From Ferrimonas kyonanensis DSM 18153 (GTDB lineage Bacteria > Pseudomonadota > Gammaproteobacteria > Enterobacterales > Shewanellaceae): a stretch of 64,000 nucleotides of DNA. A program made the position numbers and the translations under genes. Every line of letters starts with the position of its first letter. Positions within the stretch are counted from its first letter, which is position 1. Below are positions 34,961 to 44,227 of this stretch, in pieces. The notes under the pieces are model-generated. The model saw only the letters and a list, made by a program, of their open reading frames with translations. It had not been told where the DNA came from and did not search any database. The stretch covers positions 248,001 to 312,000 of the forward strand of contig NZ_AUDJ01000001.1 in the NCBI RefSeq assembly GCF_000425405.1, given 5' to 3'.

Positions 34961-35356
34961 TTACTCTGAAGGTTTACCCGATTCCGTAGCCTTGGGGGCT
35001 GAGGGCTCGGGAGTGGGCGAGATCGAAGGGGCAGGGGACTCGGTGGTTTCCGGTTGTTGCACCTGATAGGGGCGATTCACCGATTGTGCAGCGTCACGTA
35101 GTTCCTGAATCGATTGCTTCAGGCCAGGATCCAGAGATTCGAGTCCTTTGGACTCCGCCTTCTTAAGATCCGCCTGCAACTGCTCGATCTTCAGTTCCTG
35201 CTCGAGTTCGTCTTTTACTGAACCGGCCATGCGTTTGATGGTAGTCAGCCAGCGACTGACGCTGCGCATGGCAACCGGTAGCCGCTCTGGTCCCAGCACC
35301 ACCAGGCCCAAAACGGCAATCAGAACCAGTTCAAACATGCCAATACCGTCAAACAT
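34961..35356 (-). CDS. tatB: Sec-independent protein translocase TatB
   Basis: A 131-residue protein. A short N-terminal hydrophobic helix ([23 protein letters not shown]) is followed by an amphipathic helix and a Pro/Ser-rich variable tail. MFDIGxxE-type start ([10 protein letters not shown]) is the TatB hallmark. It works with TatC in the signal-peptide receptor complex. Six bases separate it from tatA and two from tatC. Confidence 0.97.
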   Translation of the reverse strand: MFDGIGMFELVLIAVLGLVVLGPERLPVAMRSVSRWLTTIKRMAGSVKDELEQELKIEQLQADLKKAESKGLESLDPGLKQSIQELRDAAQSVNRPYQVQQPETTESPAPSISPTPEPSAPKATESGKPSE

Positions 35357-35362
35357 AGTGGT

Positions 35363-35590
35363 TTAGGCCTGTTCTTTGTTTTTCTGCTCGGCAGTGGTGG
35401 AGTCTGCTGCCTTCTCTTCTTCGATAGCTTTCTTTTCCGCTGGCTTGGCGTCTTCGTCGCCAATGGCTTTCTTAAAGCCCTTTACCGCGCCACCCAGATC
35501 GGAGCCCATGCCACGCAGTTTCTTAGTTCCGAACAGCAGAACTACGATCAGCGCGATGATTAGAAGTTGCCAAATACTGATGCCACCCAT
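35363..35590 (-). CDS. tatA: Sec-independent protein translocase TatA
   Basis: A 75-residue protein with the TatA pattern: [33 protein letters not shown] in two parts, that is one membrane helix, the FGTKKL hinge and an amphipathic helix, then a charged tail. It polymerises to form the Tat pore. First gene of the tatABC cluster. Confidence 0.97.
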   Translation of the reverse strand: MGGISIWQLLIIALIVVLLFGTKKLRGMGSDLGGAVKGFKKAIGDEDAKPAEKKAIEEEKAADSTTAEQKNKEQA

Positions 35591-35656
35591 GTTGTCTCCG
35601 GGATCTCTAAAAAAGTAAATAAACGATATTCAATGTATCAAGTTTTGACGGCGTTT

Positions 35657-37291
35657 TCACTGATTGTTGAGCCGCCAGCCTTTGGTCCATGCCGCAATTC
35701 CGGCAAGGGCCAAAGCCGTTGAAGGCCAGATTGTACTGAATTTCCCTAGCAATATTGTGCTGGAGATCAACAAAACCGAGCCAATAATGAGGAAGTAGTG
35801 ACTATTGTGAATCCTGCGACGCTGGCGAATGTATCGATCCATGATTCCCTGAGGATGTCGGAGCAGTTGCCGACTCAGTTGCAGGTTGTCGTGCAGCAGA
35901 TCCGGCATCTCCGGCAGCTTCTCCAGCCAGAATGGCAACGCTTCACGAACCCGCTTGGCCTGGGCCGATGGTCCGATCTGTTCGGCCATCCACTGTTCCA
36001 GGAACGGCTTGGCGGTTTGCCACAGATCCAGCTGTGGGTACAACTGCCGCCCCAGCCCTTCGATGTACAGCAGGGTTTTCTCCAGCAGCACCAGTTGCGG
36101 TTGCACCTCCATTTCGAATTCGCGGGCACAACGGAACAGCTCCACCAGCAGGTGACCGAAGCTGATCTGCGACAGGGGTTTGTTTTCCAGAGGCTCCAGT
36201 ACCTTGCGCAGTGCCTTTTCAAATTCGATGGGGTCGGTGTCGGCGCTGACCCAGCCGGAGCCGATGTAGACGTGGGCCAGGCGAGGGTAGTCCTGGTTAA
36301 AGAAGGCCAGGAATACGTCGGCGAGGCAGCGTTTGTCGTTTTCGGTCAGGCTGCCGACGATGCCACAGTCGATGCCGATGTAGGTGGGATCGTCCGGATG
36401 CTCACGGCTGACAAAGATGTTGCCCGGGTGCATGTCGGCGTGGAAGAAGTTGTCGCGGAACACCTGGGTAAAGAACACCTCCACCCCACGTTCCGCCAGT
36501 TTCTTCATGTCGGTGCCCTGGGCCTTGAGCGCATCCAGGTCGGTGACCGGAATGCCGTAGATCCGTTCCATCACCAGCAGTTTGCGTCGACACAACTCCG
36601 GATAGACCCGGGGGATGTAGAGCGCCGGTGAGCCGGCGAAGTTGTCCCGCAGGCGGCGAGCGTTGCTGGCTTCCTGGACCAGGTCCAGCTCCGCCAGAAT
36701 GGTCTTGCGGTAATCCTCCACCACTTCGACCGCGCGCAGGCGCTTGCCTTTTTCGGTGTTGCTGATCATCGCCGCGGTGGCGGCCATCAGGCCCAGATCG
36801 GCGTGAATGACCCGCTCGATGTCCGGGCGAACCACCTTGAGGATGATGTCGTCGCCGGTGGCTTTAATGGTGGCGGTGTGAACCTGGGCCACCGAGGCGG
36901 AGGCCAGCGGGGTGATGTCGAAGTTACTGAACAGGCGATCCACCGGTTGCCCCAGTGCTTGCTCGATCTCCCGTTGGGCCAGTTGGCCATCGAACGGGGG
37001 CACGCGATCCTGCAGTTCCGCCAGGGCGTTGGCAAACTCGTCCGGCAGCAGGTCGCGGCGGGTAGACAGCATTTGGCCAAACTTGATGAATACCGGCCCC
37101 AGTGATTGCAACGCCAATTTGACTCGGGCACTGGCGTTGGCGTCGCCGGCTTTGCGACCGACCCAGAACATCGTCCGGTCCATGATCTTGAGCAGCAATG
37201 GTGTGCGCTCGGCGGGCAGCAGTTCGATCAATCGGTACTGACGAACAGTGCGGGCGATCTGATAGGCACGCTTGAGGGCGCTAAGGCTCAT
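35657..37291 (-). CDS. ubiB: Ubiquinone biosynthesis protein UbiB (atypical kinase-like)
   Basis: A 544-residue membrane-anchored protein of the ADCK/UbiB family needed for ubiquinone synthesis. The KxGQ motif appears as [16 protein letters not shown] near residue 74. Also seen: [13 protein letters not shown] (Ala-rich nucleotide loop), [14 protein letters not shown] and IDCGIVG. Two hydrophobic stretches at the C-terminus form a membrane anchor. Its start overlaps the end of ubiJ by 11 bases. Length matches E. coli UbiB (546). Confidence 0.98.
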   Translation of the reverse strand: MSLSALKRAYQIARTVRQYRLIELLPAERTPLLLKIMDRTMFWVGRKAGDANASARVKLALQSLGPVFIKFGQMLSTRRDLLPDEFANALAELQDRVPPFDGQLAQREIEQALGQPVDRLFSNFDITPLASASVAQVHTATIKATGDDIILKVVRPDIERVIHADLGLMAATAAMISNTEKGKRLRAVEVVEDYRKTILAELDLVQEASNARRLRDNFAGSPALYIPRVYPELCRRKLLVMERIYGIPVTDLDALKAQGTDMKKLAERGVEVFFTQVFRDNFFHADMHPGNIFVSREHPDDPTYIGIDCGIVGSLTENDKRCLADVFLAFFNQDYPRLAHVYIGSGWVSADTDPIEFEKALRKVLEPLENKPLSQISFGHLLVELFRCAREFEMEVQPQLVLLEKTLLYIEGLGRQLYPQLDLWQTAKPFLEQWMAEQIGPSAQAKRVREALPFWLEKLPEMPDLLHDNLQLSRQLLRHPQGIMDRYIRQRRRIHNSHYFLIIGSVLLISSTILLGKFSTIWPSTALALAGIAAWTKGWRLNNQ

Positions 37292-37889
37292 GGCGTTTCT
37301 CCAGCGCGGTCAGGCGGCCCAGCAGGGCTTCGGCCCGCTGTTGCAACTCATCCACCTGTTGGCAAAACAGGCTGACTTCGCTGGGGCCGGGCAGCACCTG
37401 GCGCTCCTCGATCAGGTAGTCGCTCAGATGGGCACCGCCGGCCTGAAGCTGTTGGCGGCCAAGATCGAACAGGCTCTTGCCGAGGCTGTGCATGCGATAG
37501 GCCATGCCGTCGCCCACCAGTTTGCTCAGGGGCTCGGTCAGGTCAGGCTCAATCTGACTCAGGAGTTGGGTTAGCTTGCCCACCAGTTGCATGTCGCCGC
37601 TGATCTCCAGCTTCTGCTGCTTGACCAGTTCCGACAGTGGCTCACCGGCCTGAATGGCGGCCAACACCGACAGGCTGACCTTGAGCTGAGCCTGGCTGTC
37701 GCCGCCATAGCGGCTGTACACCAGAATCGGGTCGGCCATGATCAGATACAAAGGCCAGGGCAGTTCGGCGAGCTGCAGTTCGATCACCTGCCCCTGGCAG
37801 TCGGCCAGAGGACGGGCATCGGGATGGTACTTCAGCAGGTGCCCCAGCGCCGCTTCCAGGCTGCCTGCTACTAGGGTGGCAAGGTGCAT
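37281..37889 (-). CDS. ubiJ: Ubiquinone biosynthesis accessory factor UbiJ
   Basis: A 202-residue SCP2-type lipid-binding protein. UbiJ binds ubiquinone intermediates in the soluble Ubi complex. The N-terminal part ([27 protein letters not shown], in two stretches) and the C-terminal coiled-coil-like region fit. Start at ATG 37889 with GAGG upstream; the open frame extends to 37940 but would reach back into ubiE's end. It lies between ubiE and ubiB as in E. coli. Confidence 0.93.
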   Translation of the reverse strand: MHLATLVAGSLEAALGHLLKYHPDARPLADCQGQVIELQLAELPWPLYLIMADPILVYSRYGGDSQAQLKVSLSVLAAIQAGEPLSELVKQQKLEISGDMQLVGKLTQLLSQIEPDLTEPLSKLVGDGMAYRMHSLGKSLFDLGRQQLQAGGAHLSDYLIEERQVLPGPSEVSLFCQQVDELQQRAEALLGRLTALEKRHEP

Positions 37890-37902
37890 AGTGCCTCGCT
37901 GA

Positions 37903-38655
37903 TCAGAACTTATAGCCGCGGTGCAGGGCAACCACACCATTGGTCATGTTGACGTAGTCTGCCTGGTCGAAACCGGCGCTGAGCATCATCTGCTTCAGGG
38001 TTTCCTGATCCGGATGCATGCGGATCGATTCCGACAGGTACTGGTAGCTTTCGGCGTCGCCGGCCACCATGGAGCCCATCTTAGGAATCACCTGGAAGCT
38101 GTAGAAGTCGTAGGCTTTTTGCATCATCGGGTTCAGCGGCTTGGAGAATTCCAGCACCAGCAACTTACCACCGGGCTTCAGTACCCGGTTCATGGACGCC
38201 AGCGCCTTCTCTTTCTCGGTAACATTACGCAGGCCAAAGGCGATGGTAATGATGTCGAAATGGTTGTCCGGGAACGGCAGGGCTTCGGCGTTGGCCTGTA
38301 CGTAGTTGACGTTGCCAACCACGCCCTGGTCTTGCAGCTTGGCGCGACCGACTTTCAGCATGGAGTCGTTAATGTCGGCCAGAACCACTTCGCCCTTTTC
38401 TCCCACCAGCTGGGAGAATTTTTTGGTCAGGTCCCCGGTACCACCGGCCAGATCCAGAACCTTCATGCCCGGGCGGGCGGCGGCGCATTCGATGGTGAAA
38501 CGTTTCCAATAGCGATGAACCCCGAAAGACATCAAATCGTTCATCAGGTCGTACTTGGAGGCGACAGAGTGGAATACGTCGGCAACCATTTCGGCCTTCT
38601 TATCGGCCTCTACCGTTTTGTATCCGAAATGGGTCTTGTCCCCGTTATCAGCCAT
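37903..38655 (-). CDS. ubiE: Ubiquinone/menaquinone biosynthesis C-methyltransferase UbiE
   Basis: A 250-residue SAM-dependent methyltransferase acting in both ubiquinone and menaquinone synthesis. Motif [16 protein letters not shown], the [15 protein letters not shown] segment, and [15 protein letters not shown] are diagnostic; the C-terminus [11 protein letters not shown] matches the family. Length equals E. coli UbiE (251). First gene of the ubiE-ubiJ-ubiB group. Both quinones are needed for a facultative respirer such as this one. Confidence 0.98.
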   Translation of the reverse strand: MADNGDKTHFGYKTVEADKKAEMVADVFHSVASKYDLMNDLMSFGVHRYWKRFTIECAAARPGMKVLDLAGGTGDLTKKFSQLVGEKGEVVLADINDSMLKVGRAKLQDQGVVGNVNYVQANAEALPFPDNHFDIITIAFGLRNVTEKEKALASMNRVLKPGGKLLVLEFSKPLNPMMQKAYDFYSFQVIPKMGSMVAGDAESYQYLSESIRMHPDQETLKQMMLSAGFDQADYVNMTNGVVALHRGYKF

Positions 38656-38814
38656 GAGCGGGCATTCCTATGTTAGCTAGCTGGAAATTGGACACAGTCT
38701 ACACTTTAAAACAGTGAACAGAAACGGGGCGCGGCCAATCTGTAACCGTTATCACGATGCATACTGTGCCCTCTTACAGAATTATCGCTTCGATTTCGGG
38801 GTCTGGCATTACGT

Positions 38815-39477
38815 GTGCGTATCGTTTTGATCATTCTTGTTTTGTTGGCCAGTTCCGTCGGGGCGGAGCCGCTGCCTCAGTGGCGGGCATTTTTTGCTCC
38901 GGACCGACTGGCCCGGGTCGAGCAGCACTTCGGGGCCGAGGGCGTGGCGGAGGTGATGAAATTGCACGATTTCATCGACGCCCGTCTGCAGTTGTCCCTG
39001 CCTGCCGCAGCGCATTTGAAGCCGGTAAATGACTACTTCAACCAATACCGATTCGTATCCGACCAGCGCCATTGGCAGCAGGCGGACTACTGGGCCACGC
39101 CGTTTGAATTTGTGGCCAGCGGCGGTGGCGATTGTGAAGACTTCTCGTTGGCCAAGTTTTTTACCCTGCGGGTGCTGGGAATGCCGTCGGTGCGAATGCG
39201 GTTGATGTACGCCAAGGCACTGGAGCTGAATCAGGCACACATGGTGCTGACCTACCTGGAGCAGGAGCAGGCAATGCCACTGGTTCTGGATAACCTCAAC
39301 AAGACGATTCTGCCCGGGGATCAGCGCCCGGATCTGTTGCCGGTTTACAGTTTTAACGGCGAAGGGTTGTGGCGGGCGCGGGCGTTCGATCAGGGAGTGC
39401 GCCTCAAGCAGGGGGAAAACGGCATTCTGCTGTGGCAGGAGTTGTTGGAAAGGCTGGCGGCCGGGGAGGGAAGATGA
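38815..39477 (+). CDS. lapG: LapG-type periplasmic cysteine protease
   Basis: A 220-residue bacterial transglutaminase-like cysteine protease. A signal peptide (about residues 1-17) precedes the catalytic domain. The triad is Cys107 (GGGDCEDF), His142 (NQAHMVLTY) and Asp159 (LVLDNL), in the order and spacing seen in Pseudomonas LapG. LapG cuts the N-terminus of a giant LapA-type adhesin and so frees cells from biofilm. The stop codon overlaps the lapD start (ATGA). GTG 38815 is the start, with a weak ribosome-binding site. The adhesin and its type I exporter are not in the window. Confidence 0.9.
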   Translation: MRIVLIILVLLASSVGAEPLPQWRAFFAPDRLARVEQHFGAEGVAEVMKLHDFIDARLQLSLPAAAHLKPVNDYFNQYRFVSDQRHWQQADYWATPFEFVASGGGDCEDFSLAKFFTLRVLGMPSVRMRLMYAKALELNQAHMVLTYLEQEQAMPLVLDNLNKTILPGDQRPDLLPVYSFNGEGLWRARAFDQGVRLKQGENGILLWQELLERLAAGEGR

Positions 39478-41393
39478 CGTTATTTCGGTTGTTACTGATC
39501 TGTCTGGTGCTGCTGGTAGCCAGCCTGACGGCGACGACGCTGGCGTTGTTTGTGCGTGGCAGCCAGGAGTACCTGGTGACCCAGTTGGCCAGCCATGGTC
39601 AGGATACCGCCACCTCCTTTGGTTTGTCCCTGTCGCCAGTGCTGGCCGGTGACGACTGGGTGCTGGCGGAATCCATGGTGGATGCCATCTTTGATCGCGG
39701 CGATTTCGCGTCGCTGATTCTCGAAGGGGGCGATCATCGGCTTGAGCGGGTTGCCGGCGCCCCGCCCGAGGTGGCTCCGGCGTGGTTTCGGCGCTGGGTA
39801 CCGGTGCAGGTGCCTCCTCGTGTCACGGAAATCAATGCTGGCTGGCGCTTGGTGGCCACCCTGACGGTGACCGCGAATCCGCAACCGGCGATGCTGCACC
39901 TGTATCGCATTGCCCGTCATGCCTTGATGGTGGCGCTGGTGGTGGCGCTGTTATCGATTGTGTCCGGTGCCTGGATTCTGGGTTGGATCCTGGCGCCGTT
40001 GAAGTCGGCTCAGGCACAGGCGGAAGGGTTACGACGACGGCGCTTCATCCGTCAGCACAAATTGCCGCTGTTGACCGAGTTACGAGCCCTGACCCTGACC
40101 ATGAACCGTATGGTGGAGAACAGCGAGCAGCAGTACCGACACCAGTGTCAACGGATCGAACAACTGCAGCGGGCCAGCTTCATCGATGCCGAAACCGGCC
40201 TGGGTAATGGTCAGCGGGGTCGGGATCGCTTGGATCAGATGCTCAATGACCGGGAATTGGAGTATGGCGTCCTGGTGCAGGTACACCTGAGTGGCTTGGA
40301 GCAGCTGGAACATAAGCTGGGGTTGGCCGCTCAGCAGCCGCTGATCCAAGGGGTTACCGAGTTGATGCGCCAGCAGCTGGCCCGGTTGCCGCTGGCGAGA
40401 ATGTACCGCATGGGGCAGGCAGACTTCTGGATCCTGCTGCCGGGAATGGAGGCGCCAGACTGGACCGACAGTGGTGAGCAATTGACGGCGGCGCTGAATC
40501 GGCAGGTGACCCTGGCCGGTGCGACCCGGGTGGTGCTGGCGCAACAATCGTTTCATTTCGGTCAGTCGGTGGCCGAGGTGGAACAGCAGTTGCACCAGCA
40601 ATTGCAGCGTTGCCTAAGTGGCGTGGCGGTGGTGGCGGAGGCCGCTGTCGAACAAACCGACCTGTCGGCCCAGCAGGCGCGGCTGCTGCGGTTATTGCAG
40701 CGGGTTCCCCGGTTGCTGCTGCAGCCGGTTGTCGATTGCGATGGCGAGCCGTTGTACTACGAAGTGCTGGCGCGGTTTTTTGATGGTCAGCGCTGGCGGG
40801 CGCCGGCGTCGGTGGTGGTGTTGGCGCAGCGGCTGGAGCAGGAGCAACAGGTGGACTTGTTGGTCCTTGAAGCCTTGCTGGCGCAGGTGAAACAGCGGCC
40901 ACTGGCGGCGACCCTGGCGGTCAACCTGACCGCCGCATCACTGTTGTCGGCCCAGTGTGCGCCGAGGCTGGGACGGGTCGGTAAACAGCTGCGGGCCTTT
41001 GGGGCCTCACTGGCGGTAGAGATTCCGGAGCAGGCGCTGCTCGAACACCCCGATGGCGTGCGCTTCGCGGTAGAGCAACTGCAGCAGCAGGGAATACCGG
41101 TGTGGCTGGACCACGTTACCCCGGCCGGAGTGGCGGAGCTGGAAACCCTACCGGTCACCGGCATCAAACTGGATCCCGGCTACAGCCGTCACCTGAATCA
41201 GCAGGGCAGTTACGAGTCGCTGTTGCCGCTGATGGTAACCGCCGCCCACGCTCGGGGGGTATTGGTGGTGGCAGAGCAGGTGGAGGACGCCGGGGTCGCC
41301 GAGCGCCTGTGGAGCCATCAGGTGGATGGCCTGCAGGGGTTTGCGCTGACGGAACCCCGGCCCTTTACTGAGGTGTCCGCAGTCGACCGTTGA
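39474..41393 (+). CDS. lapD: LapD-type inside-out c-di-GMP receptor
   Basis: A 639-residue inner-membrane receptor. TM1 (about 5-26), a periplasmic LapD/MoxY-N domain, TM2 (about 150-175), a HAMP linker, then degenerate GGDEF and EAL domains. The GGDEF site reads MGQADF and the EAL site reads YYEVLARF; DDFG is replaced by LDHVT, so neither enzyme activity is expected. Trp124, in NAGWRLVATL, is where Pseudomonas LapD has the Trp that grips LapG. At high c-di-GMP it would hold LapG inactive. Translation is coupled to lapG. It overlaps the convergent arginase-family gene by 29 bases. Confidence 0.9.
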   Translation: MTLFRLLLICLVLLVASLTATTLALFVRGSQEYLVTQLASHGQDTATSFGLSLSPVLAGDDWVLAESMVDAIFDRGDFASLILEGGDHRLERVAGAPPEVAPAWFRRWVPVQVPPRVTEINAGWRLVATLTVTANPQPAMLHLYRIARHALMVALVVALLSIVSGAWILGWILAPLKSAQAQAEGLRRRRFIRQHKLPLLTELRALTLTMNRMVENSEQQYRHQCQRIEQLQRASFIDAETGLGNGQRGRDRLDQMLNDRELEYGVLVQVHLSGLEQLEHKLGLAAQQPLIQGVTELMRQQLARLPLARMYRMGQADFWILLPGMEAPDWTDSGEQLTAALNRQVTLAGATRVVLAQQSFHFGQSVAEVEQQLHQQLQRCLSGVAVVAEAAVEQTDLSAQQARLLRLLQRVPRLLLQPVVDCDGEPLYYEVLARFFDGQRWRAPASVVVLAQRLEQEQQVDLLVLEALLAQVKQRPLAATLAVNLTAASLLSAQCAPRLGRVGKQLRAFGASLAVEIPEQALLEHPDGVRFAVEQLQQQGIPVWLDHVTPAGVAELETLPVTGIKLDPGYSRHLNQQGSYESLLPLMVTAAHARGVLVVAEQVEDAGVAERLWSHQVDGLQGFALTEPRPFTEVSAVDR

Positions 41394-42432
41394 GATAGCT
41401 GAGCACCAGCTCGGATAACGCTTGCCCGACCTGGCGCTGGCCGGCCTCGAGGCCGGCGGGGTGGCACTCGGGAGCGCCTTCGGCCAGATGCAGGTAACGG
41501 CAGGCCGGGTGACGGGCCAGGGCGTAGACGATGTGCAGCGCATCCATCAGCGGTATGCCGGCGACGGTCTCGGCGGAGCTGGCCAGGCCGGCGATGGCGT
41601 CCAGATCCACTTCGATGCCCAAAGGCAGGGTGGAGGCACTGACATCGTTGTCGATCTGTTCCAGGAGCTGGTGCAGAGGCCGTTCACGGCGAACCCACTG
41701 CTGCTGAAGACTGGTCCAGTGCTTGCCGCACTGCCGCAGTGCCACCAGGCTGGCCTGGTTGTTCTTCTGTTCGTGCAGTCCCAACACGTGGTAATACCCC
41801 AGCGCGCCCTGCTCATGGGCGTAGGCGAAGCCGTTGCCGCTGTGGCGACCCTCGGGGGCGCGAAAATCGCTGTGGGGATCGAGGTTGACGGCGGCCATGG
41901 GACCGTCCAGTGCCTGACTGCAGCCCATCAGAATGGGAAAGGCGTTGTTGTGACCGCCACCGATGACAATGGGCTCCAGACCGGCGCCGATGATGGCGGC
42001 AATCACTGGCATGACCCGTAGATCCAGTTCGGCGGTGTGTTGGCGCAGGGCCTGCAACTGTTCCGAATCCGCCGCGTCCAGGAACTGGCACTGCTCCAGC
42101 AGATCGGTGGTGTCGATGTGGCCCAGCAGCAGCAGTTGTTCACCGCCCAGCAGTTCGTTGGCCTGCAGGTTGGCAAATTGACTGAGGAAAGCCCCCCAGC
42201 CCCGTTCGGCGCCGCCGCGACCCAGGTTGGCCCGGGGGCCGATGTCTTCCGGAATGCCCAGCAACACATAGCGGGCGCCCTGCTGGCGGGCAGCGGCCAG
42301 TCGCTCCGACAACGCGGCGCCGTCGGGGCCGAGCTCGGCCCCGAGCAGCCAGTGTTCGCCCTGATGTGCCTCGCCACCTCGATGGTGAACGTAGGCGCCG
42401 AGATAGTCCTTATCTGCCAGCACCAGGCTCAT
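41365..42432 (-). CDS. Arginase-superfamily enzyme, formimidoylglutamase-like
   Basis: A 355-residue binuclear-manganese ureohydrolase. Metal ligands can be assigned: His in VIGGGHNNAFP, Asp/His/Asp in NLDPHSDFR, and two Asp in EVDLDAI. The GGGHNNA variant is found in formimidoylglutamase-like proteins, mainly of marine bacteria, rather than in arginase or agmatinase. No other histidine-utilisation gene (hutH, hutU, hutI) is nearby, so the substrate is uncertain. Its 3' end overlaps lapD, on the other strand, by 29 bases. It follows rraA on the same strand by two bases and may be cotranscribed. Confidence 0.82.
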   Translation of the reverse strand: MSLVLADKDYLGAYVHHRGGEAHQGEHWLLGAELGPDGAALSERLAAARQQGARYVLLGIPEDIGPRANLGRGGAERGWGAFLSQFANLQANELLGGEQLLLLGHIDTTDLLEQCQFLDAADSEQLQALRQHTAELDLRVMPVIAAIIGAGLEPIVIGGGHNNAFPILMGCSQALDGPMAAVNLDPHSDFRAPEGRHSGNGFAYAHEQGALGYYHVLGLHEQKNNQASLVALRQCGKHWTSLQQQWVRRERPLHQLLEQIDNDVSASTLPLGIEVDLDAIAGLASSAETVAGIPLMDALHIVYALARHPACRYLHLAEGAPECHPAGLEAGQRQVGQALSELVLSYLNGRLRTPQ

Positions 42433-42434
42433 AA

Positions 42435-42920
42435 TCAGTCGATGTCCAGCGGGTCGGGAGACAGGATGATGCCGGTGGAATCGGCGTACAGGTGATCTTC
42501 CGGCAGGAAGGTGACGCCACCGAAGTTCACCGGAACGTCGACCGCTCCTTCGCCGGTCTGGTAGGCCCCCACGGGAATCGAGGCCAGCGCCTGAATGCCG
42601 ACGTCGATGTCTTCAAGGGCATCCACTTCACGGACGCAGCCATAGACGATCAGCCCTTCCCAGTTGTTGCGTGCCGCCAATTCTGCCAGTTCGGCATCGA
42701 TCAGGGCGCGGCGCAGTGAGCCTCCGCCGTCAATCAGCAGCACTTTGCCGGTGCCGTCCTGCTCCAGGGTGTCGGCGATCAGCACGTTGTCCTCAAAACA
42801 CTTGATGGTGTGCAGTTCGCCCCCGAACGAATCACAGCCACCAAAGTTGGTGAACATGGGTTCGACCACGTCGACTTGTTCGGCGTACAGGTCGCAGAGT
42901 TCAGATGTGTTGTAGTGCAT
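42435..42920 (-). CDS. rraA: Regulator of RNase E activity RraA
   Basis: A 161-residue protein that inhibits RNase E. It matches E. coli RraA almost throughout: [65 protein letters not shown] and [12 protein letters not shown]. Start 42920 gives the same N-terminus as E. coli (MKYDTSELCD versus [10 protein letters not shown]); the frame is open to 42965. Degradosome partner rhlB is also in this window. Confidence 0.96.
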   Translation of the reverse strand: MHYNTSELCDLYAEQVDVVEPMFTNFGGCDSFGGELHTIKCFEDNVLIADTLEQDGTGKVLLIDGGGSLRRALIDAELAELAARNNWEGLIVYGCVREVDALEDIDVGIQALASIPVGAYQTGEGAVDVPVNFGGVTFLPEDHLYADSTGIILSPDPLDID

Positions 42921-43261
42921 GATAGCCCCCTTCGCAGTGCGTTTTCGCCCCAAGTATAACCCCAATTTTCACCATTGAAATGCGGCTTTTGTGGCAGAAC
43001 TCATTGTTTGTTAATCGAGTTTTGCTTTACTTGGCAGACTTATATTTCAATTGTGTTGTAAAATAACGAAACAAATCAATTTGTCCGCCAACTAATGCGT
43101 GATCTTGATCACGCTTAATGCATGAATGTATTGATGTTAACAACTTGTTTGCTACCATCTGTCGCGATTTTTGATTAATGATTCACCAGACAGTTCGGGG
43201 CAAGGAGTCTCCATCACCAGTCAAGGTAGAGGGGAATCGTCAGCATTTCTGAGGAAGTATC
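42921..43261. other. AT-rich divergent region, rraA / small membrane protein
   Basis: About 340 bases, AT-rich in 42960-43200. It holds a CRP-type palindrome at 43097-43114. No additional gene is evident. Promoters for both neighbours must lie here. Confidence 0.55.
43097..43114. promoter_or_regulatory. CRP-type binding site
   Basis: GCGTGATC-TT-GATCACGC: two perfect 8-bp arms that contain the CRP core TGATC/GATCA (consensus TGTGATCTAGATCACA). It lies 148 bases before the start of the small membrane-protein gene and 177 bases before rraA, so either could be the target. Confidence 0.75.
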
Positions 43262-43510
43262 ATGGAACTGAACCTGGTTGAAGTCGTCGGTCATATGGCC
43301 TCCATTATGGTCGCCATCTCCCTGATGATGAAAAATATTGTGCGACTGCGAGTGCTCAACTTCATTGGTTGCTCGTTGTTTGTGATTTACGGTTTGCTCA
43401 TCGATGCATCTCCGGTCTGGACCATGAACGCCTTCGTTGCCAGCGTCAACGTGTTCTATCTGGTGAAGATGTTCCGCGAAGACAAGTCGCCTCAGGCTGA
43501 AAGCGCGTAA
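43262..43510 (+). CDS. Small three-helix membrane protein, YgjV/SemiSWEET-like
   Basis: An 82-residue protein with three hydrophobic segments (about 8-22, 33-48 and 52-70). LFVIYGLLIDASPVWTMNAFVASVNVFYLVKMF resembles the YgjV-type and SemiSWEET-type half-transporters, but the Pro-Gln motif of true SemiSWEETs is absent, so sugar transport is not established. GAGGAAG precedes the start by six bases. A CRP-type site upstream hints at carbon control. A terminator follows at once, so it is monocistronic. Confidence 0.8.
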   Translation: MELNLVEVVGHMASIMVAISLMMKNIVRLRVLNFIGCSLFVIYGLLIDASPVWTMNAFVASVNVFYLVKMFREDKSPQAESA

Positions 43511-43526
43511 GCCGCTGATGCCGGAG

Positions 43527-43554
43527 AAAAGGGTCGCTCAAGCGGCCCTTTTTT
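43527..43554 (+). terminator. Terminator after the small membrane protein gene
   Basis: Stem AAAAGGGTCGC-tcaa-GCGGCCCTTTT (one G-T pair) ending in six T residues. Confidence 0.9.
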
Positions 43555-43699
43555 GTGGCTGAAATTCGCGTCAGCCGCCAGTCTCCCTCCTCTATCGCCC
43601 TGTTTTTATTGCTGTCATTGAATTGACCTGTGGCCGTAACTTTTCTGTCACCCCGCCGCCATACCTTCACAATGAATTCAGAGAGCGAGGGGACTCGTG

Positions 43700-44218
43700 A
43701 TGTGGCAACAACTGGATGAATGGGACAGGCAGTGTTTCTGGTGGCTGAACAAAGCCGGTGGCCATCCGGGTGCCCAGTGGTGGGCCCGCAACCTCTCGCG
43801 CAGTGGTGACGGGGCCGGATACGCGTTATTTGCTTTCATTGCCGCCGGCTACGATGACAGGCTGGGGCCGAAGCTGTTGCTGATGTTGCTGCTGGCCTAT
43901 GCCATCGAGCTGCCTCTCTATTGGTTGCTCAAGACCCGTCTGCGACGCCAGCGCCCGTGTCAGGCTTTGGCCGGTTGTCAGGCGCGGGTGAATCCCCACG
44001 ACAAGTTCAGCCTGCCATCCGGGCACAGTGCGGCGGCGTTTCTGTTTGCCACCCTGCTGGCCTGGTACATCCCGGCCCTCGCTCCCTGGGGGTTCATCTG
44101 GGCCGCCGGCGTGGCCTGGGGCCGGGTGGTGCTCGGGGTTCATTACCCCGGTGACGTGGTGGCGGGGGCGTCTCTGGGCACCTGTGCCGCCTTGGTTAGC
44201 ATGTCATTAGTGATTTAG
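43700..44218 (+). CDS. PAP2-family membrane phosphatase
   Basis: A 172-residue membrane phosphatase. The three catalytic motifs are present: KTRLRRQRP, PSGHS and RVVLGVHYPGDVVAG. About four or five helices. Such enzymes dephosphorylate lipids such as phosphatidic acid or undecaprenyl diphosphate. ATG 43700 has GAGGGG seven bases upstream; GTG 43697 is adjacent. It is followed nine bases later by a glycosyltransferase gene, so the two may act on the same lipid-linked sugar. Confidence 0.9.
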   Translation: MWQQLDEWDRQCFWWLNKAGGHPGAQWWARNLSRSGDGAGYALFAFIAAGYDDRLGPKLLLMLLLAYAIELPLYWLLKTRLRRQRPCQALAGCQARVNPHDKFSLPSGHSAAAFLFATLLAWYIPALAPWGFIWAAGVAWGRVVLGVHYPGDVVAGASLGTCAALVSMSLVI

Positions 44219-44227
44219 GACTCGATG

